From contig CAAGPV010000072.1 of NCBI GenBank assembly GCA_900771975.1, positions 1-64,000 of the forward strand: a stretch of DNA of 64,000 bases. Reading direction: 5' to 3'. Position 1 is the first letter of the stretch; each line of letters opens with the position of its first letter. Below are positions 1 to 8,068 of the stretch, in pieces. The notes beneath the pieces are model-generated. The model saw only the letters and a program-made list of their open reading frames with translations, made no database searches and had not been told where the DNA came from. The stretch comes from an uncultured Prevotella sp. (lineage in GTDB: Bacteria; Bacteroidota; Bacteroidia; Bacteroidales; Bacteroidaceae). The position numbers and the translations under genes are program-made.

Positions 1-1
1 C

Positions 2-91
2 ATACGCTACCAAATTGACAAGTTGGAACTCATCGTTGCTGACGAATTGTGGACGTTGCCCAAGTACAGAGAACTACTCTTTATAAGATAA
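2..91 (+). CDS. glnN: Glutamine synthetase type III, C-terminal end (partial)
   Basis: The gene is cut by the left edge of the window; only the last 29 codons and the TAA stop are present. The tail reads through DKLELIVADELW and ends KYRELLFIR, which resembles the end of the type III glutamine synthetases of Bacteroidetes (glutamate + ammonia + ATP to glutamine). With so little sequence the assignment rests on recognising this tail. It converges on glsB; the gap between them holds two strong hairpins and a copy of the 22-base-period palindromic repeat. Confidence 0.6.
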   Translation: MRYQIDKLELIVADELWTLPKYRELLFIR

Positions 92-133
92 AGAGCAACA
101 CTCTGATTTTCAACAACTTATAAACAAACTTGT

Positions 134-170
134 AAAACCGGCCTTTTTAGAGCGTAAAAAGGCCGGTTTT
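134..170 (+). terminator. Perfect 15-bp hairpin after glnN
   Basis: Bases 134-148 pair perfectly with 156-170 across a 7-base loop, giving a GC-centred stem flanked by A and T runs. It sits 42 bases past the glnN stop and could terminate transcription in either direction. Its right arm runs into the three-palindrome repeat at 145-212, so the first palindrome of that repeat is embedded in this hairpin. Confidence 0.6.
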
Positions 171-212
171 AGCTCCTAAAATACCGTGTTTTAGGAGCTA
201 AAACACAGGGTA
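145..212 (+). repeat. Three-palindrome intergenic repeat, copy A
   Basis: Three 15-base units (TTTTAGAGCGTAAAA at 145-159, TTTTAGCTCCTAAAA at 167-181, TTTTAGGAGCTAAAA at 189-203) are separated by 7-base spacers AGGCCGG and TACCGTG and followed by CACAGGGTA. Units 2 and 3 are exact reverse complements, so they can form a 15-bp stem with a 7-base loop. Similar copies lie at 18782-18849, 37451-37518 (inverted) and, decayed, 50594-50652. The function is unknown. The copy lies between convergent glnN and glsB. Confidence 0.8.
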
Positions 213-241
213 TTGGCTGGAGAACAGTTAAGACCGACAAA

Positions 242-277
242 TAAAAGCCCTTTTCGAGGTGTCGAAAAGGGCTTTTA
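242..277. terminator. Bidirectional terminator between glnN and glsB
   Basis: A perfect 16-bp stem (242-257 with 262-277) closes a GGTG loop and has A-rich and T-rich outer ends, so it reads as an intrinsic terminator on both strands. It lies 23 bases past the glsB stop. Confidence 0.8.
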
Positions 278-300
278 ATCACTATTAAATATCTTTATTG

Positions 301-1302
301 TCAATCATGTTTATCAGCCGGCTTGTAAATCACATTGTTAGCTCCGCTGGTGATTTGGAGGGCTTCAGGATGTTCTTTTATGAAACTTTCGATATGCCGT
401 ATGCGTTTTTCTTCAAATATTTCGTCAACCGCTATCAAGATACCAGTTTCCTCAACATCACCAAATCCGTAATTGATGGCAGTACCAAACAGCTTCATTG
501 TGGGTGACAAATTCATGTAGGCATTCACCAACGGTGGGATGTTATAGCCCAATTTTCTTATTTCCCTGTTCAGTATTTTGTAGTCTTCTTTGAAAGACGT
601 CTCGCAGAACAACTCCTCAAGTTCCGACTCTGGAGTCTCAATTTTAAGAGGTTTCATCGGAACTATAAGGTTTTCCTTATCATCAAAATGCTTTTTGAGG
701 AAGTAGAGAATCATATCCCGCCCTCTACGAATGTAGGAAGGATACATCGTCATCTTGCCAAAGAAATACTTTACATTGGGATTAATGACTGTAATAGCGC
801 CCAAGCCATCCCAAAGATTGTCGAGTGCAAAGATTGACTTGGTCTTTTTGCGAACGTTCTGATACTCTAAAGAAACGAAAGAACGGCCCAATTCCACCGT
901 TTTCATCATGTAATCGCTCAGAAACTTGTCGGAGAAATGGAACATATGACTTGTTGCCAAAATGGGTTGGCCTTTGCCGTCAAGCTTCCAATCCTTACCC
1001 AGCAGATACCGATAGCCGCCTATAATCTCCTCTTCTTCGGGATTCCATACTATCAACTGCTTATAGCAATTGTCGCATGTGTCGAACTCGTCAATATCCA
1101 AAGGCTTTCCTGTACCGCCACCTGCCGTTCTAAAAGCTATCTCACGCAGTCTACCAATTTCCCGCATCACGTTTGGAGAATCGTGAGCGTCTATCACGTA
1201 GATTTCATTATGGCTCTTGTTGGTCATTCTAAGCTGCTTGTCGGGTGTCAGCTCGGCACGTAGCTGTTCTTTCTCTACCGGTTGAATAATCTCTTCTTCC
1301 AT
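301..1302 (-). CDS. glsB: GlsB-like acyl-ACP N-acyltransferase (glycine/ornithine lipid synthesis)
   Basis: This 333-residue protein resembles the OlsB/GlsB group of GNAT-related N-acyltransferases, which move a 3-hydroxy fatty acid from acyl carrier protein to the amino group of an amino acid, the first step of glycine-lipid synthesis in Bacteroides. The central part (REIGRLREIAFRTAGGG, then DNCYKQLIVWN and EEIIGGYRYLLG) is typical of these hemolysin-like acyltransferases. The ATG at 1302 follows glsA by 51 bases, and the two genes form a minus-strand operon in the order glsA-glsB. No signal peptide is visible, so it should work on the cytoplasmic face of the membrane. The amino acid used (glycine or another) cannot be read from the sequence. 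Confidence 0.8.
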   Translation of the reverse strand: MEEEIIQPVEKEQLRAELTPDKQLRMTNKSHNEIYVIDAHDSPNVMREIGRLREIAFRTAGGGTGKPLDIDEFDTCDNCYKQLIVWNPEEEEIIGGYRYLLGKDWKLDGKGQPILATSHMFHFSDKFLSDYMMKTVELGRSFVSLEYQNVRKKTKSIFALDNLWDGLGAITVINPNVKYFFGKMTMYPSYIRRGRDMILYFLKKHFDDKENLIVPMKPLKIETPESELEELFCETSFKEDYKILNREIRKLGYNIPPLVNAYMNLSPTMKLFGTAINYGFGDVEETGILIAVDEIFEEKRIRHIESFIKEHPEALQITSGANNVIYKPADKHD

Positions 1303-1353
1303 TGCTTTCTATCAATACCTGGCTATTTCTTCTTCTATAATCAATTGCTGCTG

Positions 1354-2187
1354 TTAAAGCTGATAAACTCTATCTTCTACATATTGCGCCCATTCCATCG
1401 GTGTTTTTGACTTATCGAAAGTTTGCCACGGAATGGGTTTTCCTATGGCTACACGAAACGTTTTATGGACATTCTTGTACATCTCGTCCACAAGGAACAA
1501 CATTGCCACGTTAAACTTCAAGTGCAGAGCCTTACAAATATTGGCAATTCGATAGAATTTATCGGAGTTTTGACCGCCAAAATGTATAGGGACAACATCC
1601 CGCTGATACTGTACACTCTTGGTTACAAACGTTTTTTTCCATTCAATATCGTGAATCTTTCCATTTATCTTGCGCGAGCAGAGACCTGCAGGAAACATTA
1701 ACATGTGGTTATCACTTTGAAATCCGGCTTCAACCATCGCAGGAAAGCTACGGCTTTGCGAACCCGTCTTGTTGATACCTATGCTTACCGGCTTCAAGCC
1801 AGGTAGGTTAAGAAGGAGGTCGTTGACCAAATAACGAAACTTGCCATCATAGTGTGTTCCAATGATTGAGCCGAGAGCAACCCCATCAGCACCACCCAAC
1901 GGATGATTGGAAACAAAAGTATAGAGTTTACCGTCGTCTTTTGGCGGCAGATTTTCAGCCCCCTCTACCTGCAAAGTCATGTCAAGATAGTGAACACATT
2001 CGGTCAGCCACTCCGTACCAGATAAATGACGACTCTCGAAAAGGAACCTATTCACTTCGTCTTCATGCACGATATGCTTCAACCAAGACACCAAAAAGCG
2101 TGGCACATAGCGAGCCTTCGCTCCCATCTTGCCGTACAGTATCTTGTCGAGATCTATTGTTTTCTCAATATGTTCTCCCATTTTCAT
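1354..2187 (-). CDS. glsA: GlsA-like O-acyltransferase (glycine/ornithine lipid synthesis)
   Basis: A 277-residue acyltransferase of the PlsC/OlsA superfamily. The catalytic motif is NHPLGGAD (His95 to Asp101), and the second motif FPAGLCSR (165-172) is also present. The family adds the second, ester-linked fatty acid to the N-acyl amino acid made by the GlsB partner. It is the first gene of the glsA-glsB operon. A second ATG two codons in (MGEHIEK) is an alternative start. The start region faces mraZ across a divergent promoter region of about 250 bases. Together the two genes imply that this organism makes aminoacyl lipids in place of part of its phospholipid. Confidence 0.8.
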   Translation of the reverse strand: MKMGEHIEKTIDLDKILYGKMGAKARYVPRFLVSWLKHIVHEDEVNRFLFESRHLSGTEWLTECVHYLDMTLQVEGAENLPPKDDGKLYTFVSNHPLGGADGVALGSIIGTHYDGKFRYLVNDLLLNLPGLKPVSIGINKTGSQSRSFPAMVEAGFQSDNHMLMFPAGLCSRKINGKIHDIEWKKTFVTKSVQYQRDVVPIHFGGQNSDKFYRIANICKALHLKFNVAMLFLVDEMYKNVHKTFRVAIGKPIPWQTFDKSKTPMEWAQYVEDRVYQL

Positions 2188-2204
2188 ATCTCAAATTCAA
2201 TATG

Positions 2205-2212
2205 CAAAAATA
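2205..2212 (-). promoter_or_regulatory. Candidate -7 box for glsA-glsB
   Basis: On the minus strand this reads TATTTTTG, a match to TAnnTTTG, ending 17 bases before the glsA ATG. The region is very AT-rich and no upstream TTTG sits at the normal spacing, so support is moderate. Confidence 0.4.
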
Positions 2213-2370
2213 ACTAAATGTTTTCTAATACATCACGTTTTCAACAAAAAAATACAATAATCTTCATACAATTGACACAAAACGGCCTTTTTGTTAAGCT
2301 AAAGCAACAAAGAAAAGAGCCGTTCACAAACCGTTAATTTAAGCAAAATAAGCCGCTTTCTATAAATATT

Positions 2371-2395
2371 GTGGAGCATAGTGGTGATTTGTGGG
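2371..2395 (+). promoter_or_regulatory. MraZ operator: three GTGG repeats at 10-base spacing
   Basis: GTGG occurs at 2371, 2381 and 2391, exactly one helical turn apart. Tandem TGGG-type repeats at 10-base spacing upstream of mraZ are the known binding site of the MraZ repressor in other bacteria. The repeats lie just before the -7 box at 2406, over the upstream promoter region, where a bound MraZ ring would block RNA polymerase. Confidence 0.75.
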
Positions 2396-2405
2396 GAATT
2401 TTATG

Positions 2406-2413
2406 TAATTTTG
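2406..2413 (+). promoter_or_regulatory. Promoter of the dcw cluster (-7 box TAATTTTG)
   Basis: TAATTTTG matches the Bacteroidetes -7 consensus TAnnTTTG and ends 26 bases before the GTG start of mraZ. It would set transcription start near 2419 and leave the three GTGG repeats at about -48, -38 and -28. Confidence 0.65.
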
Positions 2414-2439
2414 AAGCCGAATTAATTAACAAAAAAAAC

Positions 2440-2913
2440 GTGCGTTTCTTAGGCAACATAGAAGCAAAAGCGGATGCAAAGGGAAGAGTTTTCCTTCCTG
2501 CCGTGTTTAGAAAAGTGCTGCAAGCTTCTGGAGAAGAGCATCTTATCATGCGTAAAGATGTTTTTCAGCCATGCCTTGTGCTCTATCCCGAATCAGTGTG
2601 GAACACCATGCTTGACGCCTTGCGCCAACGACTCAACCGCTGGAACGCAAAAGACCAGCAAGTGTTCCGACAGTTTGTTGCCGATGTTGAGATAACAACA
2701 CTTGACGGAAACGGGCGCTTTCTCATCCCCAAACGTTACCTAAAAATGGCCAACATAGAACAGGCTATCAAGTTTGTGGGCATGGATGATAGCATAGAAA
2801 TCTGGGCAAACACCAACAACAACCAAACCTTCATGGCTCCAGACGCCTTCTCACAAGCCCTTGAAGAAGCCATGAAAGAATCGGCATTGCCCTTACAGAC
2901 AATCAAAGAATGA
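2440..2913 (+). CDS. mraZ: Transcriptional regulator MraZ (dcw cluster repressor)
   Basis: MraZ is a ring-forming DNA-binding protein with an AbrB-like fold that represses its own dcw operon. Here I place the start at GTG 2440, giving a 157-residue protein that begins RFLGNIEAKADAKGRVFLP, the usual first motif of the family. An earlier GTG at 2371 in the same frame is unlikely because it lies inside the operator and upstream of the promoter. The second AbrB-like half is visible at TTLDGNGRFLIPKRYLK. The gene overlaps rsmH by four bases (ATGA), so the two are translationally coupled. Confidence 0.93.
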   Translation: MRFLGNIEAKADAKGRVFLPAVFRKVLQASGEEHLIMRKDVFQPCLVLYPESVWNTMLDALRQRLNRWNAKDQQVFRQFVADVEITTLDGNGRFLIPKRYLKMANIEQAIKFVGMDDSIEIWANTNNNQTFMAPDAFSQALEEAMKESALPLQTIKE

Positions 2914-3833
2914 CAAAGACGGCTGAAACTTACCACATTCCCGTGCTGCTCAAGGAGAGCGTCAACGGACTCGACATCAAGCCCAATGGGGTTTATGTCG
3001 ATGTTACCTTTGGTGGCGGAGGGCATTCGCGTGAAATTCTTTCCCACCTAAACCAGGACGGCCATCTCTTCAGTTTCGACCAAGACGCAGACGCCGAGGC
3101 CAATATAGGGGGCGCTGCAAGCAATTTTACATTTGTCCGCTCAAACTTTAGGTTTCTGAAAAACTGGATGCGCTATTACAACATTGAGCATATTGACGGC
3201 CTGTTGGCAGACCTTGGCGTGTCTTCCCACCACTTTGATGACGAAAAACGAGGATTTTCCTTCCGCTTTGACGCGCCGCTCGACATGCGGATGAACCGAA
3301 GAGCAGGACAAACGGCAGCCGACATACTTAACAACTACAGCGAAGAGGCATTGGCAGATGTGTTTTATCTCTACGGTGAACTCAAGTCGGCAAGACGCAT
3401 AGCCGCGACAATCGTAAAAGAACGGCAACAGAAGCAAATAATCACCACCTTCGATTTTCAACACGTCATTCAACCTCTTTTCAAACGGGAGCGTGAGAAA
3501 AAAGACACGGCAAAGCTCTTTCAAGCCCTTCGCATAGAGGTCAACCAAGAAATGGATGCTCTAAAAGAAATGCTAAAAGCTGCCACACTGCTTTTAAAAC
3601 CTGGCGGACGACTTTCTGTCATCACCTACCATTCGCTCGAAGACCGTATCGTCAAGAACGTGATGAAAGCAGGAAATCCGGAAGGAAAAACCGAACAAGA
3701 CTTCTTTGGACGACGAAACACCCCGTATAACCTCATAAACAACAAAGTGATAGTGCCCTCCGAAGAAGAGCAGCAACAAAACCCAAGAAGCCGTAGCGCC
3801 AAACTAAGAATAGCAGAAAAGAAAGAACAATGA
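2910..3833 (+). CDS. rsmH: 16S rRNA (cytosine-1402-N4)-methyltransferase RsmH (MraW)
   Basis: RsmH methylates N4 of C1402 in the 16S rRNA decoding centre, using S-adenosylmethionine. The SAM-binding loop is seen as DVTFGGGGHS at residues 31-40. The segments GLLADLGVSSHHFDD, GFSFRFDAPLDMRM and the late VITYHSLEDRIVKN are all characteristic. The length of 307 residues is normal. It overlaps mraZ at its 5' end and ftsL at its 3' end by four bases each, in keeping with the conserved mraZ-rsmH-ftsL order. Confidence 0.97.
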   Translation: MTKTAETYHIPVLLKESVNGLDIKPNGVYVDVTFGGGGHSREILSHLNQDGHLFSFDQDADAEANIGGAASNFTFVRSNFRFLKNWMRYYNIEHIDGLLADLGVSSHHFDDEKRGFSFRFDAPLDMRMNRRAGQTAADILNNYSEEALADVFYLYGELKSARRIAATIVKERQQKQIITTFDFQHVIQPLFKREREKKDTAKLFQALRIEVNQEMDALKEMLKAATLLLKPGGRLSVITYHSLEDRIVKNVMKAGNPEGKTEQDFFGRRNTPYNLINNKVIVPSEEEQQQNPRSRSAKLRIAEKKEQ

Positions 3834-4399
3834 ACGACAACATTAAAGACAAGCCCATAACACCGCCCGAAAAAGACGTTTTTTCCGAGCCCGAAGTTGT
3901 CGTGTCTGCAGAAAACGCAAGCGATGAAACAAGCGATACGCCAGTTGGGCAAAAGCTTCCGGAAGAGACAGAAAAGGACGATAACAAAGAAAAAAGAAAA
4001 GAAGAACTCATCAAGGAAGGGCTTGCCCTGAAAGAAGCGTTGGCAGAACAAGCCCGTGAAGATGAGCGGCCACACTCGTCGAGTTTCACCCTTGGAAAGA
4101 TACTGGGCGGAGACATTCTTACAACACGTGTGCTAAGAAACAACATCTACCTCATCATGCTGATAGCATTCTTCTTCATTTGGTATATATCCATCCAATA
4201 TAGCATTCAAAAAGACATGATTGAGATGGACAGATTGAACACCGAACTGAAAGATGCCAAGTATCGGGCGCTTTCTGCAAGCAGCATTCTTACAGAAGAA
4301 ACACGCGAAAGCAAAGTGCTCGAAATACTAAAGAACAGGAACGACAGCAGTCTGAAGATTGCCACACAACCTCCATACATCATCAACGTTCCTAAATAA
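3830..4399 (+). CDS. ftsL: Cell division protein FtsL-like
   Basis: A 189-residue single-pass membrane protein in the ftsL position between rsmH and ftsI. It has a long charged cytoplasmic part (residues 1-100, many Glu, Lys and Asp), one transmembrane helix at about 104-123, and a short periplasmic segment that can form a coiled coil (DRLNTELKDAKYRALSAS). This is the Bacteroidetes form of FtsL, which elsewhere pairs with FtsB and FtsQ to activate FtsWI. The cytoplasmic tail is much longer than that of E. coli FtsL. The call rests mainly on topology and gene order, since FtsL is poorly conserved in sequence. Confidence 0.85.
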   Translation: MNDNIKDKPITPPEKDVFSEPEVVVSAENASDETSDTPVGQKLPEETEKDDNKEKRKEELIKEGLALKEALAEQAREDERPHSSSFTLGKILGGDILTTRVLRNNIYLIMLIAFFFIWYISIQYSIQKDMIEMDRLNTELKDAKYRALSASSILTEETRESKVLEILKNRNDSSLKIATQPPYIINVPK

Positions 4400-4409
4400 A
4401 GACAAAGAG

Positions 4410-6566
4410 ATGAGCAGGAAATTCAATTATAACAAAATAATGCCTCGCTACAGCTTGGTGGTGGTTGCGATGTGCATCATCGCTTTTCTTATTATAGGGA
4501 AAAGCCTCTACACGATGACATATGGCAAAAAATACTGGATGGATGTGGCCGCAAGACAAAAGGTAGACAACAAAAAGCTGCCCCCGGTAAGAGGAAACAT
4601 CCTCAGTTGTGACGGGCAATTGATGTCTACATCCCTACCGATGTTTAACATCTTTATGGACTTCAACGCCCTCCACAATGCGGGCAACGACTCCATTTGG
4701 GACGTTAAGCTTGACTCTATTGCCAACGGTCTGGCAGACATATTCCCACAAAAGAGTGCTGCCTCATTCAAGAAAGAACTGACAGAAGGCAAAAGACGGC
4801 AGGAAAAACATTTTCCCATTTGGGACAAGCGCATCGACTACAACACATTTGCCGAGGTCAAATCTCTACCCATATTCCGTATGTCGAAATACAAAGGGGG
4901 ATTTCACTACGACGAATTCAATTCGAGACGCCTCCCCTTCGGGTCTTTGGCCCAACGCACCATTGGCGGTCTCTATGCAGCAAAAGACTATGCCCGTTGT
5001 GGATTGGAACTGTCTTTCGATAGTGTTCTTCGAGGAACAATGGGACATGGACGACGCAGGAAAGTTCTTAACAAGTATCTCACGATTGCCGACATGCCCC
5101 CCATCGACGGTGCAGACATTGTTACCACCATTGACGTTCAGATGCAAGACCTGGCCGAAAGGGCCGTTGTTGATGAGTTGAAAGAAATCAACGGCAATGT
5201 AGGCGTGGCCATTGTGATGGAAGTAAAGACGGGAGACATCAAGGCTATCGTCAACATGGAGAAGTGTGTTGACGGAGAATACCGCGAATTAAAGAACCAT
5301 GCAGTGAGCGATTTGCTGGAACCGGGTTCCGTTTTCAAGACAGCCAGCATCATGACAGCGCTTAATGATGGTGTGGTAGACACCAACTACGTGGTGGAAA
5401 CGGGCGGTGGCGTTTGGAATATGTACGGACGCGACATGAAAGACCACAACTGGCGAAGAGGCGGTTACGGGACCATGACTTTGCCCAAAACCCTTCTTGT
5501 AAGCTCAAACATCGGTGTCAGCCGCATCATAGACCTTCATTACCACGACAACCCCGAGAAGTTTGTACAGGGACTGTACAATCTTGGACTGGCAGACAAC
5601 ATACATATACCCATCACAGGGTCTACACCTGCACATATACGTATGCCGCACAAGAACAAAAGAGGCCAATACACCAACTGGAGTAAGACCGCCTTGCCTT
5701 GGATGAGCATCGGTTATGAGACACAAGTTCCACCCATTTCCACCCTTACCTTCTATAATGCCATTGCCAACAACGGTTGTATGGTACAGCCTCGTTTTGT
5801 AAAGCAAATCGTTAAAGACGGACAGGTGATACAGGACTTCCCGACGGTTGTAATGCGAAAGCAAATTGCCAAGCAAAGCACCATCGACCAAATAAGAGTG
5901 ATACTCGAGCACGTTGTCAGTCAGGGGCTGGGTAAGAAAGCTGGTTCTGAAACGTTTAAAGTGGCAGGAAAAACCGGAACAGCCCAAATGTCGAAAGGTT
6001 CTATCGGCTATACCGCTGGAGTCACCAGCTACCTACTGAGCTTTGCAGGCTATTTCCCCGCAGACGCACCTCGTTACAGTTGCATCGTCTGCATCCAGAA
6101 GAGCGGTTTGCCAGCCTCAGGTGGCGGAATGAGCGGCGTAGTCTTCCACAACATAGCCGAAGGAATAATGGCTCAAAGCTTGAAATTGGACGTTGCTGAC
6201 GCCCGTGACTCTTCGTCAATACTGATTCCGACTGTCAAGACTGGCAATCTGCTATCGGCAGACTACGTGCTCAACCAGTTGGGATTTTCCGTCAAAAACG
6301 GATGGAATGGAACTTCTCCGTTTGGCCGACCCGTTTGGGGCATAATAGAAGACAACTCGAATAGCCTCACCTTGCGCAAAAAGAACGAAGGATCAAAAAC
6401 CGTCATACCCGATGTTCACGGACTGGGAGCAAGAGACGCTGTCTTCCTTTTGGAGCAAAGAGGGGTGAAAGTTATCCTTCAAGGGCGCGGAGCCGTATTG
6501 CAACAAAGCATAGGAGCCGGTGAAAAGGTCAGAAAAGGAATGGTTTGCACATTAACATTAGGATAA
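4410..6566 (+). CDS. ftsI: Penicillin-binding protein FtsI (PBP3) with C-terminal PASTA domain
   Basis: The septal transpeptidase cross-links peptidoglycan at the division site. From the ATG at 4410 it has 718 residues: an N-terminal membrane anchor (about 10-32), a dimerisation domain, and a transpeptidase domain with catalytic SVFK at Ser307, SSN at 365-367 and KTGT at 521-524. A single PASTA domain closes the protein (VIPDVHGLGARDAVFLL onward). The reading frame is open further upstream to 4359, but this would overlap ftsL; the ATG at 4410 follows an AAAGAG ribosome site and begins the membrane anchor. The gene lies 10 bases after ftsL. Confidence 0.96.
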   Translation: MSRKFNYNKIMPRYSLVVVAMCIIAFLIIGKSLYTMTYGKKYWMDVAARQKVDNKKLPPVRGNILSCDGQLMSTSLPMFNIFMDFNALHNAGNDSIWDVKLDSIANGLADIFPQKSAASFKKELTEGKRRQEKHFPIWDKRIDYNTFAEVKSLPIFRMSKYKGGFHYDEFNSRRLPFGSLAQRTIGGLYAAKDYARCGLELSFDSVLRGTMGHGRRRKVLNKYLTIADMPPIDGADIVTTIDVQMQDLAERAVVDELKEINGNVGVAIVMEVKTGDIKAIVNMEKCVDGEYRELKNHAVSDLLEPGSVFKTASIMTALNDGVVDTNYVVETGGGVWNMYGRDMKDHNWRRGGYGTMTLPKTLLVSSNIGVSRIIDLHYHDNPEKFVQGLYNLGLADNIHIPITGSTPAHIRMPHKNKRGQYTNWSKTALPWMSIGYETQVPPISTLTFYNAIANNGCMVQPRFVKQIVKDGQVIQDFPTVVMRKQIAKQSTIDQIRVILEHVVSQGLGKKAGSETFKVAGKTGTAQMSKGSIGYTAGVTSYLLSFAGYFPADAPRYSCIVCIQKSGLPASGGGMSGVVFHNIAEGIMAQSLKLDVADARDSSSILIPTVKTGNLLSADYVLNQLGFSVKNGWNGTSPFGRPVWGIIEDNSNSLTLRKKNEGSKTVIPDVHGLGARDAVFLLEQRGVKVILQGRGAVLQQSIGAGEKVRKGMVCTLTLG

Positions 6567-6589
6567 AAAAACAACAAAAAATAGAAGCA

Positions 6590-8044
6590 ATGAAATTAAG
6601 CGAAACACTGAAAACTATCAAAACTGTCAACATTATCGGCAGTACAGATATAGACCTTACAGGTATAAATATCGATAGTAGACGAATTAAAGCGGGACAC
6701 TTGTTTGTTGCCATGAAGGGTACACAAGTAGACGGACATCGCTTTATAGAAAAAGCCATCGAGTTGGGAGCTATCGCAGTCTTGCTGGAAGACATGCCTG
6801 ACAGTCTCCATGAGGGGGTAACCTATATACAAGTGGCATCCACAGAGGACGCTGTAGGAAAGGTTGCTACATTGTTCTATGGCAATCCTTCTAGCAAATT
6901 AAAACTTGTGGGAGTAACTGGAACAAACGGAAAAACCACCATTGCCACCTTATTATATAATATGTTTCGCAAGTTCGGCTACAAAGTTGGGTTGCTTTCC
7001 ACTGTATGCAACTATATAGACGATGAGGCAATACCCGCCGACCACACCACCCCCGACCCTATTGAGCTGAACGAGTTGCTGGGACGAATGGTGGATGCCG
7101 GATGTGAATATGCCTTTATGGAATGTTCCAGCCATGCCATCCATCAGCGGCGCATTGGCGGATTGAAGTTCACCGGTGGAATTTTCACCAATCTCACACG
7201 CGATCACTTGGATTATCACAAAACTTTTGAAAACTACAGAAACGCCAAAAAGAAATTCTTTGACGACCTTCCTAAAGACGCGTTTGCAATAACTAACGCC
7301 GATGATAAGAACGGAATGGTGATGGTTCAGAACACCAAAGCTACCGTCAAGACCTATTCCACACAACGAATGGCCGATTTTCGCGCTAAAATTCTCGAAT
7401 GCCACTTCGAAGGAATGTACCTGGATATAGATGGGCGCGAAGTGGGTGTACAGTTCATCGGCAAGTTTAACGTCAGCAATCTACTGGCTGTTTATGGTGC
7501 AGCTACAATGCTTGGAAAGAAGGCCGAGGATATACTGGTCGTACTGAGCACCTTAAAGAGTGTCAACGGCCGACTTGAACCTATTCATTCTCCCGAAGGC
7601 TACACAGCAGTTGTCGACTACGCACATACCCCAGACGCCTTGGAAAATGTTCTTCTTGCCATACATGATGTTCTTAACGGCAAAGGACACGTCATCACCG
7701 TGTGTGGTGCTGGTGGGCATCGGGACAAAGGCAAACGCCCTTTAATGGCTCAGGAAGCCGTCAAGCAAAGCGACAAGGTGATATTAACAAGTGACAACCC
7801 GCGCGACGAAAAGCCTGAAGCCATCATCGAGGATATGCTCGCCGGACTCACACCTCAACAGAAAAAGAAAGTCATTACCATTGTTGACCGCAAAGAAGCC
7901 ATACGAACTGCTTGCATGATGGCTAAAAAAGGAGATGTAATCCTCGTAGCAGGTAAAGGTCATGAGACCTATCAGGAAATCAATGGAGTAAAGCATCACT
8001 TTGACGACCACGAGGTTTTGCACAACATTTTCGATGCACAATAA
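6590..8044 (+). CDS. murE: UDP-MurNAc-L-Ala-D-Glu:meso-diaminopimelate ligase MurE
   Basis: MurE adds the third amino acid to the UDP-MurNAc peptide. The ATP-binding loop GTNGKTT is at residues 111-117. The substrate motif is DNPR (402-405), which marks enzymes that use meso-diaminopimelate, so the peptidoglycan should be of the mDAP type. I chose the ATG at 6590; the open frame extends back to 6545 but that would overlap ftsI. The protein has 484 residues, normal for the family, and begins 23 bases after ftsI. Confidence 0.97.
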   Translation: MKLSETLKTIKTVNIIGSTDIDLTGINIDSRRIKAGHLFVAMKGTQVDGHRFIEKAIELGAIAVLLEDMPDSLHEGVTYIQVASTEDAVGKVATLFYGNPSSKLKLVGVTGTNGKTTIATLLYNMFRKFGYKVGLLSTVCNYIDDEAIPADHTTPDPIELNELLGRMVDAGCEYAFMECSSHAIHQRRIGGLKFTGGIFTNLTRDHLDYHKTFENYRNAKKKFFDDLPKDAFAITNADDKNGMVMVQNTKATVKTYSTQRMADFRAKILECHFEGMYLDIDGREVGVQFIGKFNVSNLLAVYGAATMLGKKAEDILVVLSTLKSVNGRLEPIHSPEGYTAVVDYAHTPDALENVLLAIHDVLNGKGHVITVCGAGGHRDKGKRPLMAQEAVKQSDKVILTSDNPRDEKPEAIIEDMLAGLTPQQKKKVITIVDRKEAIRTACMMAKKGDVILVAGKGHETYQEINGVKHHFDDHEVLHNIFDAQ

Positions 8045-8068
8045 TTACGACTTGTAACAAAATAAATT

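Noticed and set aside
145..212. The 22-base periodic array could be taken for a small CRISPR array.
   Set aside because: The units are 15 bases, the spacers are only 7 bases and are similar between copies, there are three units per site, and no cas gene is in the window.
2371..2439. Extended mraZ start at GTG 2371.
   Set aside because: It lies in the MraZ operator and upstream of the -7 box, and the family opening RFLGNIEAK begins at 2440.
3626..4146. Minus-strand frames opposite rsmH and ftsL (137 and 149 codons).
   Set aside because: The real genes on the plus strand are overlapping and conserved; these products are Ser/Phe-rich shadows.
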